Shown here piece after piece: positions 16,139 to 25,923 of a DNA stretch of 64,000 nt. A model generated the notes under the pieces. It did not search any database, was not told the origin of the DNA, and was given only the letters and a program-made list of their open reading frames with translations. The DNA is from Haloarchaeobius sp. FL176 (lineage in GTDB: Archaea; Halobacteriota; Halobacteria; Halobacteriales; Natrialbaceae): assembly GCF_024609245.1 (NCBI RefSeq), contig NZ_JANJYH010000006.1, forward strand, positions 98,765-162,764, in the 5' to 3' direction. Within the stretch, counting starts at the first letter, position 1, and each line of letters starts with the position of its first letter. Position numbers and translations under genes: made by a program.

Positions 16139-17340
16139 CGCTCGTCAGCGACGTCCGACTCCGTCGTGTGCTCGACTCCCGTGGGAATCCCACGGTCGAG
16201 GCCGACGTGCTCACCGAGAGCGGTGGCTTCGGTCGTGCGGCCGCACCCTCGGGTGCGAGCACGGGCGAGTACGAGGCGGTCGAACTCCCACCGGGCGAGG
16301 CCATCGCGAACGCACGCGAGGACGCGATCCCGCGTCTCGTCGGCCAGGTGTACGCCGGGAACCAGCGCGAGGTCGACGCCGCACTCCACGCGGCGGACGG
16401 CACCGAAGACTTCTCCGGCATCGGCGCCAACAGCGCGGTCGCCATCTCGATGGCGGCGGCGAAGGCCGGTGCGGACGTCCTCGGCGCGCCGCTGTTCCAG
16501 CACCTCGGCGGTGCGTTCCGCGGCGGGAACTTCCCGGTTCCGCTGGGCAACGTGGTCGGTGGTGGCGAACACGCCGCCGACGCGACCCACATCCAAGAGT
16601 TCCTCGCCGCGCCGGTCGGCGCGCCGAACGTCGCGGACGCGGTGTTCGCGAACGCGGCCGTCCACGAGGCCGTCGCTGACCTGCTCGACGAGCGTGACGT
16701 CCCCTGCGGCAAGGGTGACGAGGGTGCCTGGGCGCCGTCTATCGACGACGCCGAGGCGTTCGAGATCGTCGAGGAGGCGGTGGAGCGCGTCGAGGACGAG
16801 GTCGGCTTCGAGGTCGGCTTCGGCCTCGACGTGGCCGCCGCGGAGCTGTACGACGCCGACGAGGAGGTCTACCGGTACGGCGACGAGACGCGGACCACGC
16901 AGGAGCAGATCGACTACGTCGCCGAACTCGTCGACGAGTACGACCTCGTCTACGTCGAGGACCCCCTCGACGAGGACGACTACGAGAGCTACGCGACGCT
17001 TACGGACCGCGTGGGCCACCGCACGCTCGTCTGTGGTGACGACCTGTTCGTCACCAACACGGAGCGGCTCTCGACCGGCATCGAGCTCGGCGCCGGCAAC
17101 AGCATCCTCATCAAGCCGAACCAGATCGGGACGCTGACCGACGCGTTCGACGCGGTCGAGCTCGCGGTCCGGAACGGCTACGACCCGGTCATCTCCCATC
17201 GCTCGGGGGAGACCGAGGACACGACGATCGCACACCTCGCCGTCGCGACCGACGCACCGTTCATCAAGACGGGCGCGGTCGGTGGCGAGCGAACCGCCAA
17301 GCTGAACGAACTCATCCGAATCGCAGACGACGCACTATGA
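16135..17340 (+). CDS. eno: Enolase
   Basis: 401 residues. The N-terminal cap begins with [19 protein letters not shown]. Catalytic barrel blocks are [10 protein letters not shown] and [10 protein letters not shown] (Mg ligands), LIKPNQIGT (catalytic lysine) and [10 protein letters not shown]. It interconverts 2-phosphoglycerate and phosphoenolpyruvate in glycolysis and gluconeogenesis. It sits inside the ribosomal operon between Rpo6 and uS2, overlapping each by 4 nt, a conserved haloarchaeal arrangement. Confidence 0.97.
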   Translation: MTLVSDVRLRRVLDSRGNPTVEADVLTESGGFGRAAAPSGASTGEYEAVELPPGEAIANAREDAIPRLVGQVYAGNQREVDAALHAADGTEDFSGIGANSAVAISMAAAKAGADVLGAPLFQHLGGAFRGGNFPVPLGNVVGGGEHAADATHIQEFLAAPVGAPNVADAVFANAAVHEAVADLLDERDVPCGKGDEGAWAPSIDDAEAFEIVEEAVERVEDEVGFEVGFGLDVAAAELYDADEEVYRYGDETRTTQEQIDYVAELVDEYDLVYVEDPLDEDDYESYATLTDRVGHRTLVCGDDLFVTNTERLSTGIELGAGNSILIKPNQIGTLTDAFDAVELAVRNGYDPVISHRSGETEDTTIAHLAVATDAPFIKTGAVGGERTAKLNELIRIADDAL

Positions 17341-18116
17341 CAGACCAGGAACCCGATCAGGAGGGGCTCGACGCGTCCGACTCCGACGTGGACCTCGACG
17401 CCGCCGACGAGGCGGTCGACGAGGAGCCAGTCGAGGACGCCGCGCCCGCCGAGGAACAGGACGCCGAGGCCGTCGAGGCCGAGGCCGAACCAGAGGAGGA
17501 GTCCGCGTTCGACGAGGACGTCATGGCCGACGACGAGGCCGACCTGCTCATCCCCGTCGAGGACTACCTCGGTGCCGGTGTCCACATCGGTACCCAGCAG
17601 AATACCAAGGACATGGAGCGGTTCATCCACCGTGTCCGGACCGACGGGCTGTACGTCCTCGACGTCGGGATGACCGACAGCCGCATCCGGACGGCTGCGG
17701 ACTTCCTCTCGAACTACAATCCCGAGCAGATCCTCGTCACGTCCTCGCGCCAGTACGGTCGGTTCCCGGCCGAGAAGTTCGCCGACGCGGTCGGCGCACG
17801 CGCCCGGACGGGCCGCTTCATCCCCGGGACGCTGACGAACCCGAAGTACGACGGCTACATCGAGCCGGACGTGCTGGTCGTCACCGACCCCATCGGCGAC
17901 GCCCAGGCCGTCAAGGAGGCGATTACGGTCGGCATCCCCGTCATCGCGATGTGTGACTCGAACAACCAGACGAGCAACGTCGACCTCGTCGTCCCGACGA
18001 ACAACAAGGGGCGCAAGGCGCTGTCGGTCGTCTACTGGCTGCTGGCCAACGAGACGCTCGACCGCCGCGGTGCCGAGCCCACGTACTCCCTCGACGACTT
18101 CGAGAGCGGTATCTGA
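17337..18116 (+). CDS. rps2: 30S ribosomal protein uS2
   Basis: 259 residues. The uS2 fold begins at about residue 63 ([19 protein letters not shown]) and contains [20 protein letters not shown] and the zinc-free C-terminal region. About 60 residues of Asp/Glu/Ala-rich sequence precede it; this acidic N-terminal extension is common in halophile uS2 and is probably disordered. Last gene of the operon, followed within 15 nt by a T5 tract. Confidence 0.96.
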   Translation: MTDQEPDQEGLDASDSDVDLDAADEAVDEEPVEDAAPAEEQDAEAVEAEAEPEEESAFDEDVMADDEADLLIPVEDYLGAGVHIGTQQNTKDMERFIHRVRTDGLYVLDVGMTDSRIRTAADFLSNYNPEQILVTSSRQYGRFPAEKFADAVGARARTGRFIPGTLTNPKYDGYIEPDVLVVTDPIGDAQAVKEAITVGIPVIAMCDSNNQTSNVDLVVPTNNKGRKALSVVYWLLANETLDRRGAEPTYSLDDFESGI

Positions 18117-18124
18117 ACTGGCTG

Positions 18125-18133
18125 ACTTTTTCC
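18125..18133 (+). terminator. Oligo-T terminator of the uS2 operon
   Basis: A T5 run at 18127-18131 lies 11-15 nt after the uS2 stop codon in otherwise GC-rich DNA. Short T-tracts without a required hairpin are typical archaeal terminators. Confidence 0.5.
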
Positions 18134-18164
18134 GTTCTCCACCGGCACGGAGCGACGGCTGTTC

Positions 18165-19844
18165 TCACACGGTGGCCCCGGCGGCGACGAACGCGACGTC
18201 CCGGACCTCGAAGCGAGCCCCGTCGGTCTCGGAGTCGGTGACTGCGAGTGTCCAGCCGTGGGCGCGGACGACGGTATCGACGATGGCGAGTCCGAGTCCG
18301 GTGCCGTCGGTGCCCGAGTAGCCGGAGTCGACGATGGCCTCGCGCTCGGCGTCGGGGATGCCGGGGCCGTCGTCGGCGACGAAGAAGCCACTGCCGTCGT
18401 CGAGTTCGCCGACAGTGACGGTCACGGTCCGGCCGCCGTGCTCGACCGCGTTCCGGAACAGGTTCTCGAAGCTGCGCTGGAGCTGGCTGCCGTCGCCCTG
18501 AACCGTTCGGTCGAGCTCGCAGGCGAGCGTGGCGTCGGCCGTCTCGACCTGCGCCCAGGCGTTCGCGACGACGTCCGCGAGCGGGACGGGCTCCGGCTGT
18601 TCGACGGCGTCACCGTCGCGGGCGAGCGCGAGCACGTCGTCGACGATACGGGCCATGCGGTCGTGGCTGGTCTCGACCTCCTCAAGGTAGGCTGTGGGCT
18701 CCTGTCCGTCGACGTGTTCGTCGAGCAGGTCGACGTAGCCCTCGGCGACGTTCAGTGGGTTCCGGAGGTCGTGGCTGACGACGCTAGCGAACTGGTCGAG
18801 GCGCTCGTTCTGGCGTTCGAGCTCGCGTTCGTGCCGGATGCGTTCGGTGACGTCCTGGAGGAGGAACACCTCGCCGGCGTGCTCGCCGAGAGTGGTGCGT
18901 TCGACCTCCAGGTACCGTTCGCCGGTCGGGGCGTCGATGTGGACGGGGGCGGCCGCACGCGCCGTCGAGTCGGTGACGACGGCACGCAGTGGGGGGTGTG
19001 TAGCGAGTACATCCGAGGCCGGGTTGCCGACGGCGGACTCGTCGAGGTCGAGCAGCGACGCGGCGACCGTGTTGACGTCGACCACCCTCCCGCGGCCGTT
19101 CACGACGAGCACGCCCTCGGAGAGGGTCTCGAGGACCCGTGCCCTGGCGACGGGTGGGACCTCGACGAGGTCGTACCAGAAGAGGCCGACCCAGAGCAAG
19201 ACCACGCTGACGGTGAACGTGGGTTCGGTGACGTTCATCGGTGGCGCGACGATACCGTCGACGATGGTCCCGGCCCACGGGAGCCCGAGCGCTACGAGGA
19301 TGGCGATCGACTGCCCCCTGTAGAGGTCCCGGGCACGGAAGCAGAGCTGCAACAGCAGCGCGGTGGTGAGCGCGAGCAGGATCGACATGTACGCGAGGTG
19401 CACGAGGTACGTCGAGGCGTATTCGACGGCCAGGAGCTGACCGGTCTCCGGGTGGAGCCGGAGGGACCTGAAGATGAGGTCGTGGCGCTCGGAGGTGAAG
19501 ACGAGCGTGAGGGTGAGCAGCGGCTCCGCGGAGAGCAGTGCGACGAGTCGCGGCGTCACGAGATGTCCGCGACCGGTGTACACCAGCGCGAACAGCAGGA
19601 GGCCGATGCCGGCGGCCCCAGACCCGAGAAACGTGAACTTCAGCCAGAGTATCGACGTGGCACGGGTGGTGGCGAGCACCGACAGGGACTGGAACCCCGT
19701 CCAGAGAGCGATTCCACAGAGCGAGAGTGCGAACCAGCGACCGCCACGACCGTCGTCGCGCCGCCAGACCAGCACAGCAAGGCTGGTTGCGACGATAGTC
19801 GAGAACAGCATCGAAGCGACGTAGAGGCGGAGAAACGGTTGCAC
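18165..19844 (-). CDS. Membrane sensor histidine kinase (7TM-PAS-HisKA-HATPase)
   Basis: 559 residues from GTG 19844; an ATG at 19913 would add 23 polar residues and leave only 25 nt before the divergent mevalonate kinase start. Seven hydrophobic helices (about residues 7-215) form an N-terminal sensor of the histidine-kinase 7TM type. A PAS domain follows (about 230-340), then HisKA with VVSHDLRNPLNVAEGYVDLL and HATPase_c with intact ENLFRNAVEH (N box), VADDGPGIPD (G1) and GTGLGLAIV (G2). An autophosphorylating orphan kinase: no receiver gene is adjacent. The signal is unknown. Confidence 0.88.
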   Translation of the reverse strand: MQPFLRLYVASMLFSTIVATSLAVLVWRRDDGRGGRWFALSLCGIALWTGFQSLSVLATTRATSILWLKFTFLGSGAAGIGLLLFALVYTGRGHLVTPRLVALLSAEPLLTLTLVFTSERHDLIFRSLRLHPETGQLLAVEYASTYLVHLAYMSILLALTTALLLQLCFRARDLYRGQSIAILVALGLPWAGTIVDGIVAPPMNVTEPTFTVSVVLLWVGLFWYDLVEVPPVARARVLETLSEGVLVVNGRGRVVDVNTVAASLLDLDESAVGNPASDVLATHPPLRAVVTDSTARAAAPVHIDAPTGERYLEVERTTLGEHAGEVFLLQDVTERIRHERELERQNERLDQFASVVSHDLRNPLNVAEGYVDLLDEHVDGQEPTAYLEEVETSHDRMARIVDDVLALARDGDAVEQPEPVPLADVVANAWAQVETADATLACELDRTVQGDGSQLQRSFENLFRNAVEHGGRTVTVTVGELDDGSGFFVADDGPGIPDAEREAIVDSGYSGTDGTGLGLAIVDTVVRAHGWTLAVTDSETDGARFEVRDVAFVAAGATV

Positions 19845-19938
19845 GTACCTGACATGTAGAATGGTTGCTAGACTTAGGAGTGTTCTGGCTCCCGCGGAAT
19901 CGACAACACTCATACGAGTGGCGGGGGAGAGAGTCGGT

Positions 19939-20925
19939 ATGGTCACGGCAAGCGCCCCAGGGAAAGTGTACCTGTTCGGGGAGCACGCGGTCGTCTACGG
20001 CGAGCCGGCGGTCCCGTGTGCAGTCGAGCGGCGGGCGACCGTCACGGTCGAGGAGCGTACCGACGGGAGACTCCGTGTCGACGCCCGAGACCTCGAGATA
20101 GAGGGGTTCACCGTCGAGTACGGCGCGGCGACGGACGAGCTCGGCGTGGAGGTCCCGACCGAGCTGCTCGAGGCGGCGACGGAGTACGTCGACGGTGCGG
20201 TCGAGCAGGCCAGGGACGCCTGCGACGTGCCGGACGCGGGCTTCGATGTCACCGTCGAGAGCGAGATCCCGCTCGGCGCGGGGCTCGGCTCCTCGGCGGC
20301 GGTCGTCGTCGCGACCATCGCGGCGACCGCGGCGGAGCTCGGCGTCGAGCTGGACCCGCGCGAGATCGCGGACCGCGCCTACCAGGTCGAAGCCGACGTG
20401 CAGGATGGGCAGGCGTCGCGGGCGGATACGTTCTGTTCCGCCATGGGTGGTGCGGTCCGCGTCGAGGGTGACGACTGCCGGACGCTCGACGCGCCCGACC
20501 TCCCGTTCGTCATCGGATTCGACGGCGGGTCCGGCAACACCGGCGAGCTGGTCGCGGGGGTCCGCGACCTGCGGGAGCGCTACGACTTCGCGGCGGACAC
20601 GGTCACTGCTATCGGCGACATCGTCCGCCGTGGCGAGGCCGTCCTGACCGAGGCCGACCCCTCGCTCGACGAACTCGGACGGCTGATGGACTTCGACCAC
20701 GGGTTGCTGGAGGCGCTGGGCGTCTCCTCGCGTTCGCTCGACGAGATGGTGTGGACCGCCCGCGAAGCAGGTGCGTATGGCGCGAAGCTGACGGGCGCGG
20801 GGGGTGGGGGCTGCATCGTCGCGCTCGACGACTCGGCGGCGACGGAGACGGCGCTCTCGTACTCGCAGTCCTGCGAAGTGGCGTTCCGTGCCGAGCTCGC
20901 CCGCGACGGGGTGGTCGTCTCGTGA
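19939..20925 (+). CDS. mvk: Mevalonate kinase
   Basis: 328 residues from ATG 19939. GHMP-kinase signatures: SAPGKVYLFGEHAVVYGEPA at the N-terminus (quoted in full at 20 residues), PLGAGLGSSAAVVVA (phosphate loop), and the C-terminal KLTGAGGGGCIVAL. It phosphorylates mevalonate in the cytoplasm for archaeal lipid synthesis. The upstream extension (from 19861) overlaps the divergent kinase and is not homologous. The stop overlaps the next gene by 4 nt. Confidence 0.96.
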   Translation: MVTASAPGKVYLFGEHAVVYGEPAVPCAVERRATVTVEERTDGRLRVDARDLEIEGFTVEYGAATDELGVEVPTELLEAATEYVDGAVEQARDACDVPDAGFDVTVESEIPLGAGLGSSAAVVVATIAATAAELGVELDPREIADRAYQVEADVQDGQASRADTFCSAMGGAVRVEGDDCRTLDAPDLPFVIGFDGGSGNTGELVAGVRDLRERYDFAADTVTAIGDIVRRGEAVLTEADPSLDELGRLMDFDHGLLEALGVSSRSLDEMVWTAREAGAYGAKLTGAGGGGCIVALDDSAATETALSYSQSCEVAFRAELARDGVVVS

Positions 20926-21653
20926 CGACCGTCCTCAAGCTCGGGGGCTCGGTCATCACAGACAAGGACCGGGCCGAGACCGTCGACGGCGAGGCACTCG
21001 ACCGGGCGGCGGACGCGGTCGCGCGTGCGAGCGACGACCTCGTAGTGGTCCACGGTGGCGGCAGCTTCGGTCACCACAACGCCGAGGCCCACGGCGTGAG
21101 CACGACTGCTGGGACCCACGAAATCGAGGGTCTGACCGAGATTCATTCGGCGATGAAGGCGCTGAACGGGCTCGTGCTGCGGCGGCTCCACGACCGTGAC
21201 GTGCCGGCGGTGCCGGTGCATCCGTTCTCGGCCGCGAGCCGGGACTCCGGCGGCGAACTCACCCTGCCGGCCGAGCAGGTCGCGACGCTCCGGGCCGAAG
21301 GGTTCGTCCCGGTGCTCCACGGTGACGTCATCGCCCATCGTGGCGAGGGTGTGACGGTGCTATCGGGGGACGAGATAGTCACGTCGCTCGCACGGAGCCT
21401 CGACGCGGACAGAGTGGGCCTCTGCTCGACGGTCCCCGGCGTCCTCGACACGGACGGCGAGGTGATTCCCAGAATCGAGCGGTTCGACGACGCCGCCGAT
21501 GCGCTCGGCGGGGCCGAGTCGACGGACGTCTCCGGCGGGATGGCCGGGAAGGTGCGGACGCTGCTGGACCTGCCCACGCCGGCGAGCGTGTTCGGGCTTG
21601 ACGACCTGTCCGCGTTCCTCGACGGCGAGGCGCCGGGGACGACGGTCGGGTGA
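20922..21653 (+). CDS. ipk: Isopentenyl phosphate kinase
   Basis: 243 residues from GTG 20922 (GTGA overlap with mvk). Amino-acid-kinase fold: TVLKLGGSVITDK, VVHGGGSFGHHNAEAHG with the histidine that marks IPK, VLHGDVIAH and the C-terminal DVSGGMAGKVRTLL. It converts isopentenyl phosphate to IPP in the modified archaeal mevalonate pathway. The coupling to mvk places steps one and last of this branch in one transcript. Confidence 0.95.
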   Translation: MTTVLKLGGSVITDKDRAETVDGEALDRAADAVARASDDLVVVHGGGSFGHHNAEAHGVSTTAGTHEIEGLTEIHSAMKALNGLVLRRLHDRDVPAVPVHPFSAASRDSGGELTLPAEQVATLRAEGFVPVLHGDVIAHRGEGVTVLSGDEIVTSLARSLDADRVGLCSTVPGVLDTDGEVIPRIERFDDAADALGGAESTDVSGGMAGKVRTLLDLPTPASVFGLDDLSAFLDGEAPGTTVG

Positions 21654-21677
21654 ACCGCGGCCGCGAGGAGCGGGCCG

Positions 21678-21932
21678 CTACCGCCGAAGACGGCGGAGTG
21701 GTGCCAGCACTGCGTGGAAGGCTCGGGCGATGACGCCGCTCTCCTGTCTGTCCTGCTCCTCGGTCCGACCGATGAAGGCCGAGTCCTCGTCGGCCCTGTC
21801 CGAGACACGTGCCAGCCCCCGACACTCGTGTCGCTCGGGGAGGCGATGGCGGGCACAGTGGGTCTCGCCGCACTCGTTGCAGGAGTACGGAAACCCCTCG
21901 ACGGACCGCCCACAGAACGAGCACGACGCCAT
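21678..21932 (-). CDS. AN1-type zinc-finger protein
   Basis: 84 residues. CSFCGRSVEGFPYSCNECG and THCARHRLPERHEC give the C-x2-C, C-x2-C, C-x4-C..H-x5-H-x-C spacing of an AN1 finger in the first 40 residues. The rest is charged, ending in a basic RAFHAVLAPLRRLRR helix. Small AN1 proteins are common in haloarchaea; the function is unknown. Confidence 0.8.
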   Translation of the reverse strand: MASCSFCGRSVEGFPYSCNECGETHCARHRLPERHECRGLARVSDRADEDSAFIGRTEEQDRQESGVIARAFHAVLAPLRRLRR

Positions 21933-22273
21933 ACCTCGGGTACGACACAGTGAAAGTTAAACCTGTGGAACGTTCACACGGGCCGGTCCGGGGAGTCGTG
22001 CCTCAGCCTCAGCAGCGAACTCTCATCGTACAGTCCCATTCGTATCCGGTGGTCGCCGCCGCGTAACCCACGTGCTTTTAACCTCGGACCGAGAATGGTC
22101 GGTTAACAGACCCCGCGGGTAAGTGTGGTCGCGACGCTGCCGGCGAATCCAGCAGCGCTCGCGCCCACATAGCGGGATGTGCGCCGACGCGCTGTAAGAC
22201 GCCGGGGCGTAGCGTTCCGTTCTCCGGGGGAGTTTGCATATACCGAGACGCGGCATTTCGGTGCTACACAACC
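21933..22273. other. Intergenic region upstream of RNase J
   Basis: 341 nt without a convincing gene. GCTTTTAAC at 22074-22082 looks like a TATA box whose transcript would start near 22105. CATATA at 22237-22242 is a second TATA, about 30 nt before the RNase J ATG. Between them only tiny frames occur (24 codons or fewer), so a leader, small RNA or unused promoter is possible. In several archaea an isopentenyl-diphosphate isomerase gene lies at this place; it is absent here. Confidence 0.5.
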
Positions 22274-23626
22274 ATGGAAATCGAAATCGCAACCATTGGC
22301 GGATACGAGGAAGTCGGCCGGCAGATGACTGCCGTCCGAGCCGGTGACGACGTCGTCGTCTTCGACATGGGTCTGAACCTCTCGCAGGTTCTCATCCACG
22401 ACAACGTCGAGACCGAGAAGATGCACAGCCTGGACCTCATCGACATGGGGGCCATTCCGGACGACCGGATCATGAGCGAACTCGAGGGCGACGTGAAGGC
22501 CATCGTGCCGACGCACGGCCACCTCGACCACATCGGGGCCATCTCGAAGCTGGCCCACCGCTACGACGCGCCCGTCGTGGCCACACCCTTCACGATCGAG
22601 CTCGTCAAACAGCAGGTCGAGAGCGAGCAGAAGTTCGGGGTCGAGAACGACCTCGTGAAGATGGACGCCGGCGAGACGATGACCATCGGCGACTCCGGGC
22701 AGGTCGAGCTCGAGTTCGTCAACGTCACGCACTCCATCATCGACGCCATCAACCCGGTCCTGCACACGCCCGAGGGCGCGGTCGTCTACGGCCTCGACAA
22801 GCGCATGGACCACACGCCGGTCATCGGTGACCCCATCGACATGAAGCGGTTCCGCGAGATCGGCCGCGAGGGCGAGGGCGTCCTCTGTTACATCGAGGAC
22901 TGTACCAACGCGAACAAGAAGGGTCGCACGCCCAGCGAGTCCGTCGCGCGACGGCACCTCAAGGACGTGATGTACTCGATGGAGGACTACTCGGGCGGCA
23001 TCGTCGCCACCACGTTCTCCAGCCACATCGCCCGCGTGAAGTCCCTCGTCGAGTTCGCGCGCGACATCGGCCGCCAGCCGGTGCTGCTCGGGCGCTCGAT
23101 GGAGAAGTACTCCGGCACCGCCGAGCGACTCGGCTTCGTCGACTTCCCGGGCGACCTCGGGATGTTCGGCCACCGGAAGTCCGTCGACCGCACGTTCAAG
23201 CGGGTCATGAAGGAGGGGAAGGGCAACTTCCTGCCCATCGTCACGGGCCACCAGGGCGAGCCGCGCGCGATGCTCACCCGGATGGGTCGCGGCGAGACTC
23301 CCTACGAGTTAGAGGACGGCGACAAGGTCATCTTCTCGGCACGGGTCATCCCGGAGCCGACGAACGAGGGCCAGCGCTACCAGTCCGAGCGCCTGCTCGG
23401 GATGCAGGGCGCACGCATCTACGACGACATCCACGTCTCCGGCCACCTGAACCAGGAGGGCCACTACGAGATGCTGCAGGCGCTCCAGCCCCAGAACATC
23501 ATCCCGGCCCACCAGGACATGAGCGGCTTCAGCAGCTACGTCAACCTCTGCGAGAGCGAGGGCTACAAGATGGGCCGCGACCTCCACGTCACCCGTAACG
23601 GTAACCTCATCCAGCTGACCGAGTGA
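22274..23626 (+). CDS. rnj: Archaeal RNase J (metallo-beta-lactamase exoribonuclease)
   Basis: 450 residues, ATG 22274 with a TATA box about 30 nt upstream. Beta-lactamase motif 1 DMGLNL, motif 2 [12 protein letters not shown] (HxHxDH), then VTHSIIDAI, the beta-CASP regions [10 protein letters not shown] and [11 protein letters not shown], and the C-terminal [14 protein letters not shown] and PAHQDMSGF. 5'-3' exonuclease for mRNA decay and rRNA processing. Positioned between lipid-synthesis genes, as in many euryarchaea; the prenyl synthase starts 4 nt after its stop. Confidence 0.93.
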   Translation: MEIEIATIGGYEEVGRQMTAVRAGDDVVVFDMGLNLSQVLIHDNVETEKMHSLDLIDMGAIPDDRIMSELEGDVKAIVPTHGHLDHIGAISKLAHRYDAPVVATPFTIELVKQQVESEQKFGVENDLVKMDAGETMTIGDSGQVELEFVNVTHSIIDAINPVLHTPEGAVVYGLDKRMDHTPVIGDPIDMKRFREIGREGEGVLCYIEDCTNANKKGRTPSESVARRHLKDVMYSMEDYSGGIVATTFSSHIARVKSLVEFARDIGRQPVLLGRSMEKYSGTAERLGFVDFPGDLGMFGHRKSVDRTFKRVMKEGKGNFLPIVTGHQGEPRAMLTRMGRGETPYELEDGDKVIFSARVIPEPTNEGQRYQSERLLGMQGARIYDDIHVSGHLNQEGHYEMLQALQPQNIIPAHQDMSGFSSYVNLCESEGYKMGRDLHVTRNGNLIQLTE

Positions 23627-23630
23627 CAGC

Positions 23631-24680
23631 ATGACGGACCCGCAGACGCGAGAACAGGCGGTGCTCGACGCGGTGGGCCAGCGACGCGAGCTCGTCAACG
23701 AGGCCATCACCGAGGAGCTGCCCATCAAGTCGCCCGAGCGGCTCTACGAGGCGTCTCGCTACTTGCTGGACGCGGGTGGGAAGCGGCTCCGTCCCACGGT
23801 GCTGCTCGTCGTCGGCGAGGCGCTGACCGACGTGGAGCCGATGTCGGCGGACTACCGCGAGTTCCGGTCCCTGACCGACGAGTCGGTGGACCTCATGGCC
23901 GCCGCCGTCAGCGTCGAGGTCATCCAGTCGTTCACACTCATCCACGACGACATCATGGACGACGACGACCTCCGGCGGGGCGTGCCGGCGGTCCACAAGG
24001 AGTACGACCTCGAAACGGCGATTCTCGCGGGCGACACGCTGTACTCGAAGGCGTTCGAGATAATGGTCGAGACGGCCGCCCCGCCGGAGCGGGTCGTCGC
24101 AGCTACCGACACGCTGGCGTCGACCTGCACGAAGATATGCGAGGGCCAGAGCCTCGACGTCTCCTTCGAGACCCGCCGGGATGTGGACCCGGACGAGTAC
24201 CTCGAGATGATCGAGCAGAAGACGGCGGTGCTGTACGCGGCCTCGGCCGCCATCGCCGGCGAACTGCTCTCGGCGGACGAGGAAGTCGTCGACGCGCTGT
24301 ACGGCTACGGTCTCGACGTCGGGCGGGCGTTCCAGATACAGGACGACGTGCTCGACCTCACCGTGCCCTCGGACAAGCTCGGCAAGCAGCGCGGCTCTGA
24401 CCTCGTCGAGAACAAGCAGACGCTCATCACGGTCCACGCCCGCGAGCAGGGCGTCGACGTCGGCGGTCTGGTCGACACCGACAGCGTCGAGGCGGTCACC
24501 GAACCCGAGATCGACGACGCGGTGGCGACGCTCGAGGAGGCAGGCAGTATCGAGTACGCCAACCAGACCGCACGAGACCTCGTCGAGCGCGGCAAGTCAC
24601 GGCTCGAAGTCCTTCCGGACAACGATGCTCGCGACCTGCTGTGCGACATCGCTGACTACCTGATAGAGCGCGGCTACTAG
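23631..24680 (+). CDS. idsA: Geranylgeranyl/farnesyl diphosphate synthase
   Basis: 349 residues. First aspartate-rich motif DDIMDDDDLRRG and second motif QDDVLDLT, with GGKRLRP near residue 50 (substrate-binding KRL). It chains IPP units onto allylic diphosphates to give the C15-C20 precursor of archaeal membrane lipids. The residue before the first motif (LIH) helps set chain length, but the product length cannot be read with certainty. Same transcript as RNase J (4-nt gap). Confidence 0.93.
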   Translation: MTDPQTREQAVLDAVGQRRELVNEAITEELPIKSPERLYEASRYLLDAGGKRLRPTVLLVVGEALTDVEPMSADYREFRSLTDESVDLMAAAVSVEVIQSFTLIHDDIMDDDDLRRGVPAVHKEYDLETAILAGDTLYSKAFEIMVETAAPPERVVAATDTLASTCTKICEGQSLDVSFETRRDVDPDEYLEMIEQKTAVLYAASAAIAGELLSADEEVVDALYGYGLDVGRAFQIQDDVLDLTVPSDKLGKQRGSDLVENKQTLITVHAREQGVDVGGLVDTDSVEAVTEPEIDDAVATLEEAGSIEYANQTARDLVERGKSRLEVLPDNDARDLLCDIADYLIERGY

Positions 24681-24773
24681 CTTCTCGCGGGCGACTCAGT
24701 TCCTGAGTCGAGCGCCGTATCGCGGGGCGAAACCCTCCGCGGTTTTAGTGGGTCTCCCTCGCAACCAGTAGAT

Positions 24774-25253
24774 ATGCCACAGGACAGCATCACGACGCGG
24801 CGGAGCGTCCTCGCGGGTGGGGCTGCGGCCCTGGCGGGACTCGCCGGGTGCCTCGGCGGCAACCAGGTACAGAAGTCGGAACCGGACCAGGACGGCGAGG
24901 GCACCCTCGGCGAACTGCGCTGGATTCTCGAGGAGACACACGGTATGTCGGTGACGAGCATGACGTACAGCGACGAAGTCGTCGACCTCGAGTACGAGTC
25001 CCAGGCGTCGGACAGCGCAGAGTCCCGCGATGAGATCGGTCAGGTCATCTCCTCGTACGGGCTCATCATCGAGAGCGACGGCCCCTCGGCCCGGCTCGAG
25101 GCGAGCATCGCCGACCGGTTCGAGAGCCAGGCCGAGGAGTACCACGTCGAGGCGACGTGGGTCGAGCAGTGGCGTGCGGGCGAGATGTCCGACGCCCTCG
25201 TCGCCCAGCGCGTGTTCAACACGCGCCGTTTCCCCGAATCCGCGACCGAGTGA
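24774..25253 (+). CDS. Tat lipoprotein, haloarchaeal
   Basis: 159 residues. TTRRSVLAGG is a twin-arginine signal and LAGC places the lipidated cysteine at Cys26. The mature part is acidic with ELRWILEETHGMSVTSM and a mixed alpha/beta pattern but no known domain. It is expected on the outer face of the membrane. GTTTTAGTGG at 24741-24750 lies about 27 nt upstream of the start and fits a TATA box. Confidence 0.75.
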   Translation: MPQDSITTRRSVLAGGAAALAGLAGCLGGNQVQKSEPDQDGEGTLGELRWILEETHGMSVTSMTYSDEVVDLEYESQASDSAESRDEIGQVISSYGLIIESDGPSARLEASIADRFESQAEEYHVEATWVEQWRAGEMSDALVAQRVFNTRRFPESATE

Positions 25254-25923
25254 GAGGACCCGACGACGCAGACTGTGTCCGTGGCTGTGCCGGCTTCCCG
25301 ACCGGCACTCCGAATCTAGGTGGTCGACCGACGCGCTGTCGGTCACTACGTGCGAACGACGGTGCGGTTGCGGTACGGAGGCAACGACTGCGGTGCGTGC
25401 GACGACGACTGCGGTACGATAGTGGCGCTTTGCAGTCCTGTCGGTGACAACTGCGGTGCGACCGGTGAATCCGGTACGGTGAGTGGCTCCGCGGTGGATG
25501 GAGTACGCGGGGTCTGCTGTCTTCTCGAACCGTCGTTGGCGGCTCTCTGAACAGTTCGATAGCTCCTGATGGGTCTCTCCCGGGTGACTTACCTATGGTC
25601 GACACAGCTAGAAAACTTCGAGGCTCTCGTCCGTTTCAGTGCTCTCCCCGCACAGGCACGGGACCGCCCTCGACCCTTCCCAGCCTCCTGCATCCGCCGG
25701 AAATCAGCGAGCTCCGGTGTCTCGGAAACCGGAGGGTCCCGACGAGTCCGCAGAGTCCTCGATTCTGCGAGATGCTCACGAAACGCTCGCGTTTCGTGAC
25801 CGATGTTCGCTGGCGCTGTGTTTCTCGTCCCTCGCGCGGCCGGTTGCATGGGGGCTGTCGCCCAACGAGCGGGGCCGTCGAACATCACGACTGTTTTGAC
25901 GGTTCCGGCTGTACGCCACGCCA
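25254..25923. other. 670-nt gene-free region before gltX
   Basis: No reading frame here has haloarchaeal codon or acid-rich character. 25370-25465 contains loosely repeated CGACTGCGGT-like units (for example 25386-25395 and 25405-25415). Two perfect hairpins occur at 25712-25734 (7-bp stem) and 25776-25799 (10-bp stem). The stretch looks like decayed sequence, possibly from a lost gene, but I could not identify a source. Confidence 0.5.
25776..25799. repeat. Perfect 10-bp stem hairpin
   Basis: TCACGAAACG (25776-25785) and CGTTTCGTGA (25790-25799) around the loop CTCG. It lies in the gene-free region upstream of gltX. Confidence 0.6.

Noticed and set aside
17357..17551. Minus-strand serine-rich frame in the acidic uS2 extension
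   Set aside because: Antisense of an Asp/Glu-rich segment gives Ser/Ala-rich shadows by codon structure alone.
22103..23251. Minus-strand 382-codon frame antisense to RNase J
   Set aside because: RNase J is secure on the plus strand; the antisense frame has no family features.
24305..24649. Serine-rich minus-strand frame inside idsA
   Set aside because: Low-complexity shadow of a secure gene on the other strand.
25320..25550. 76-codon plus-strand frame with several cysteines
   Set aside because: The cysteines come from the CGACTGCGGT repeats (TGC/TGT codons), there is no acidic bias, and no zinc-finger spacing is consistent.
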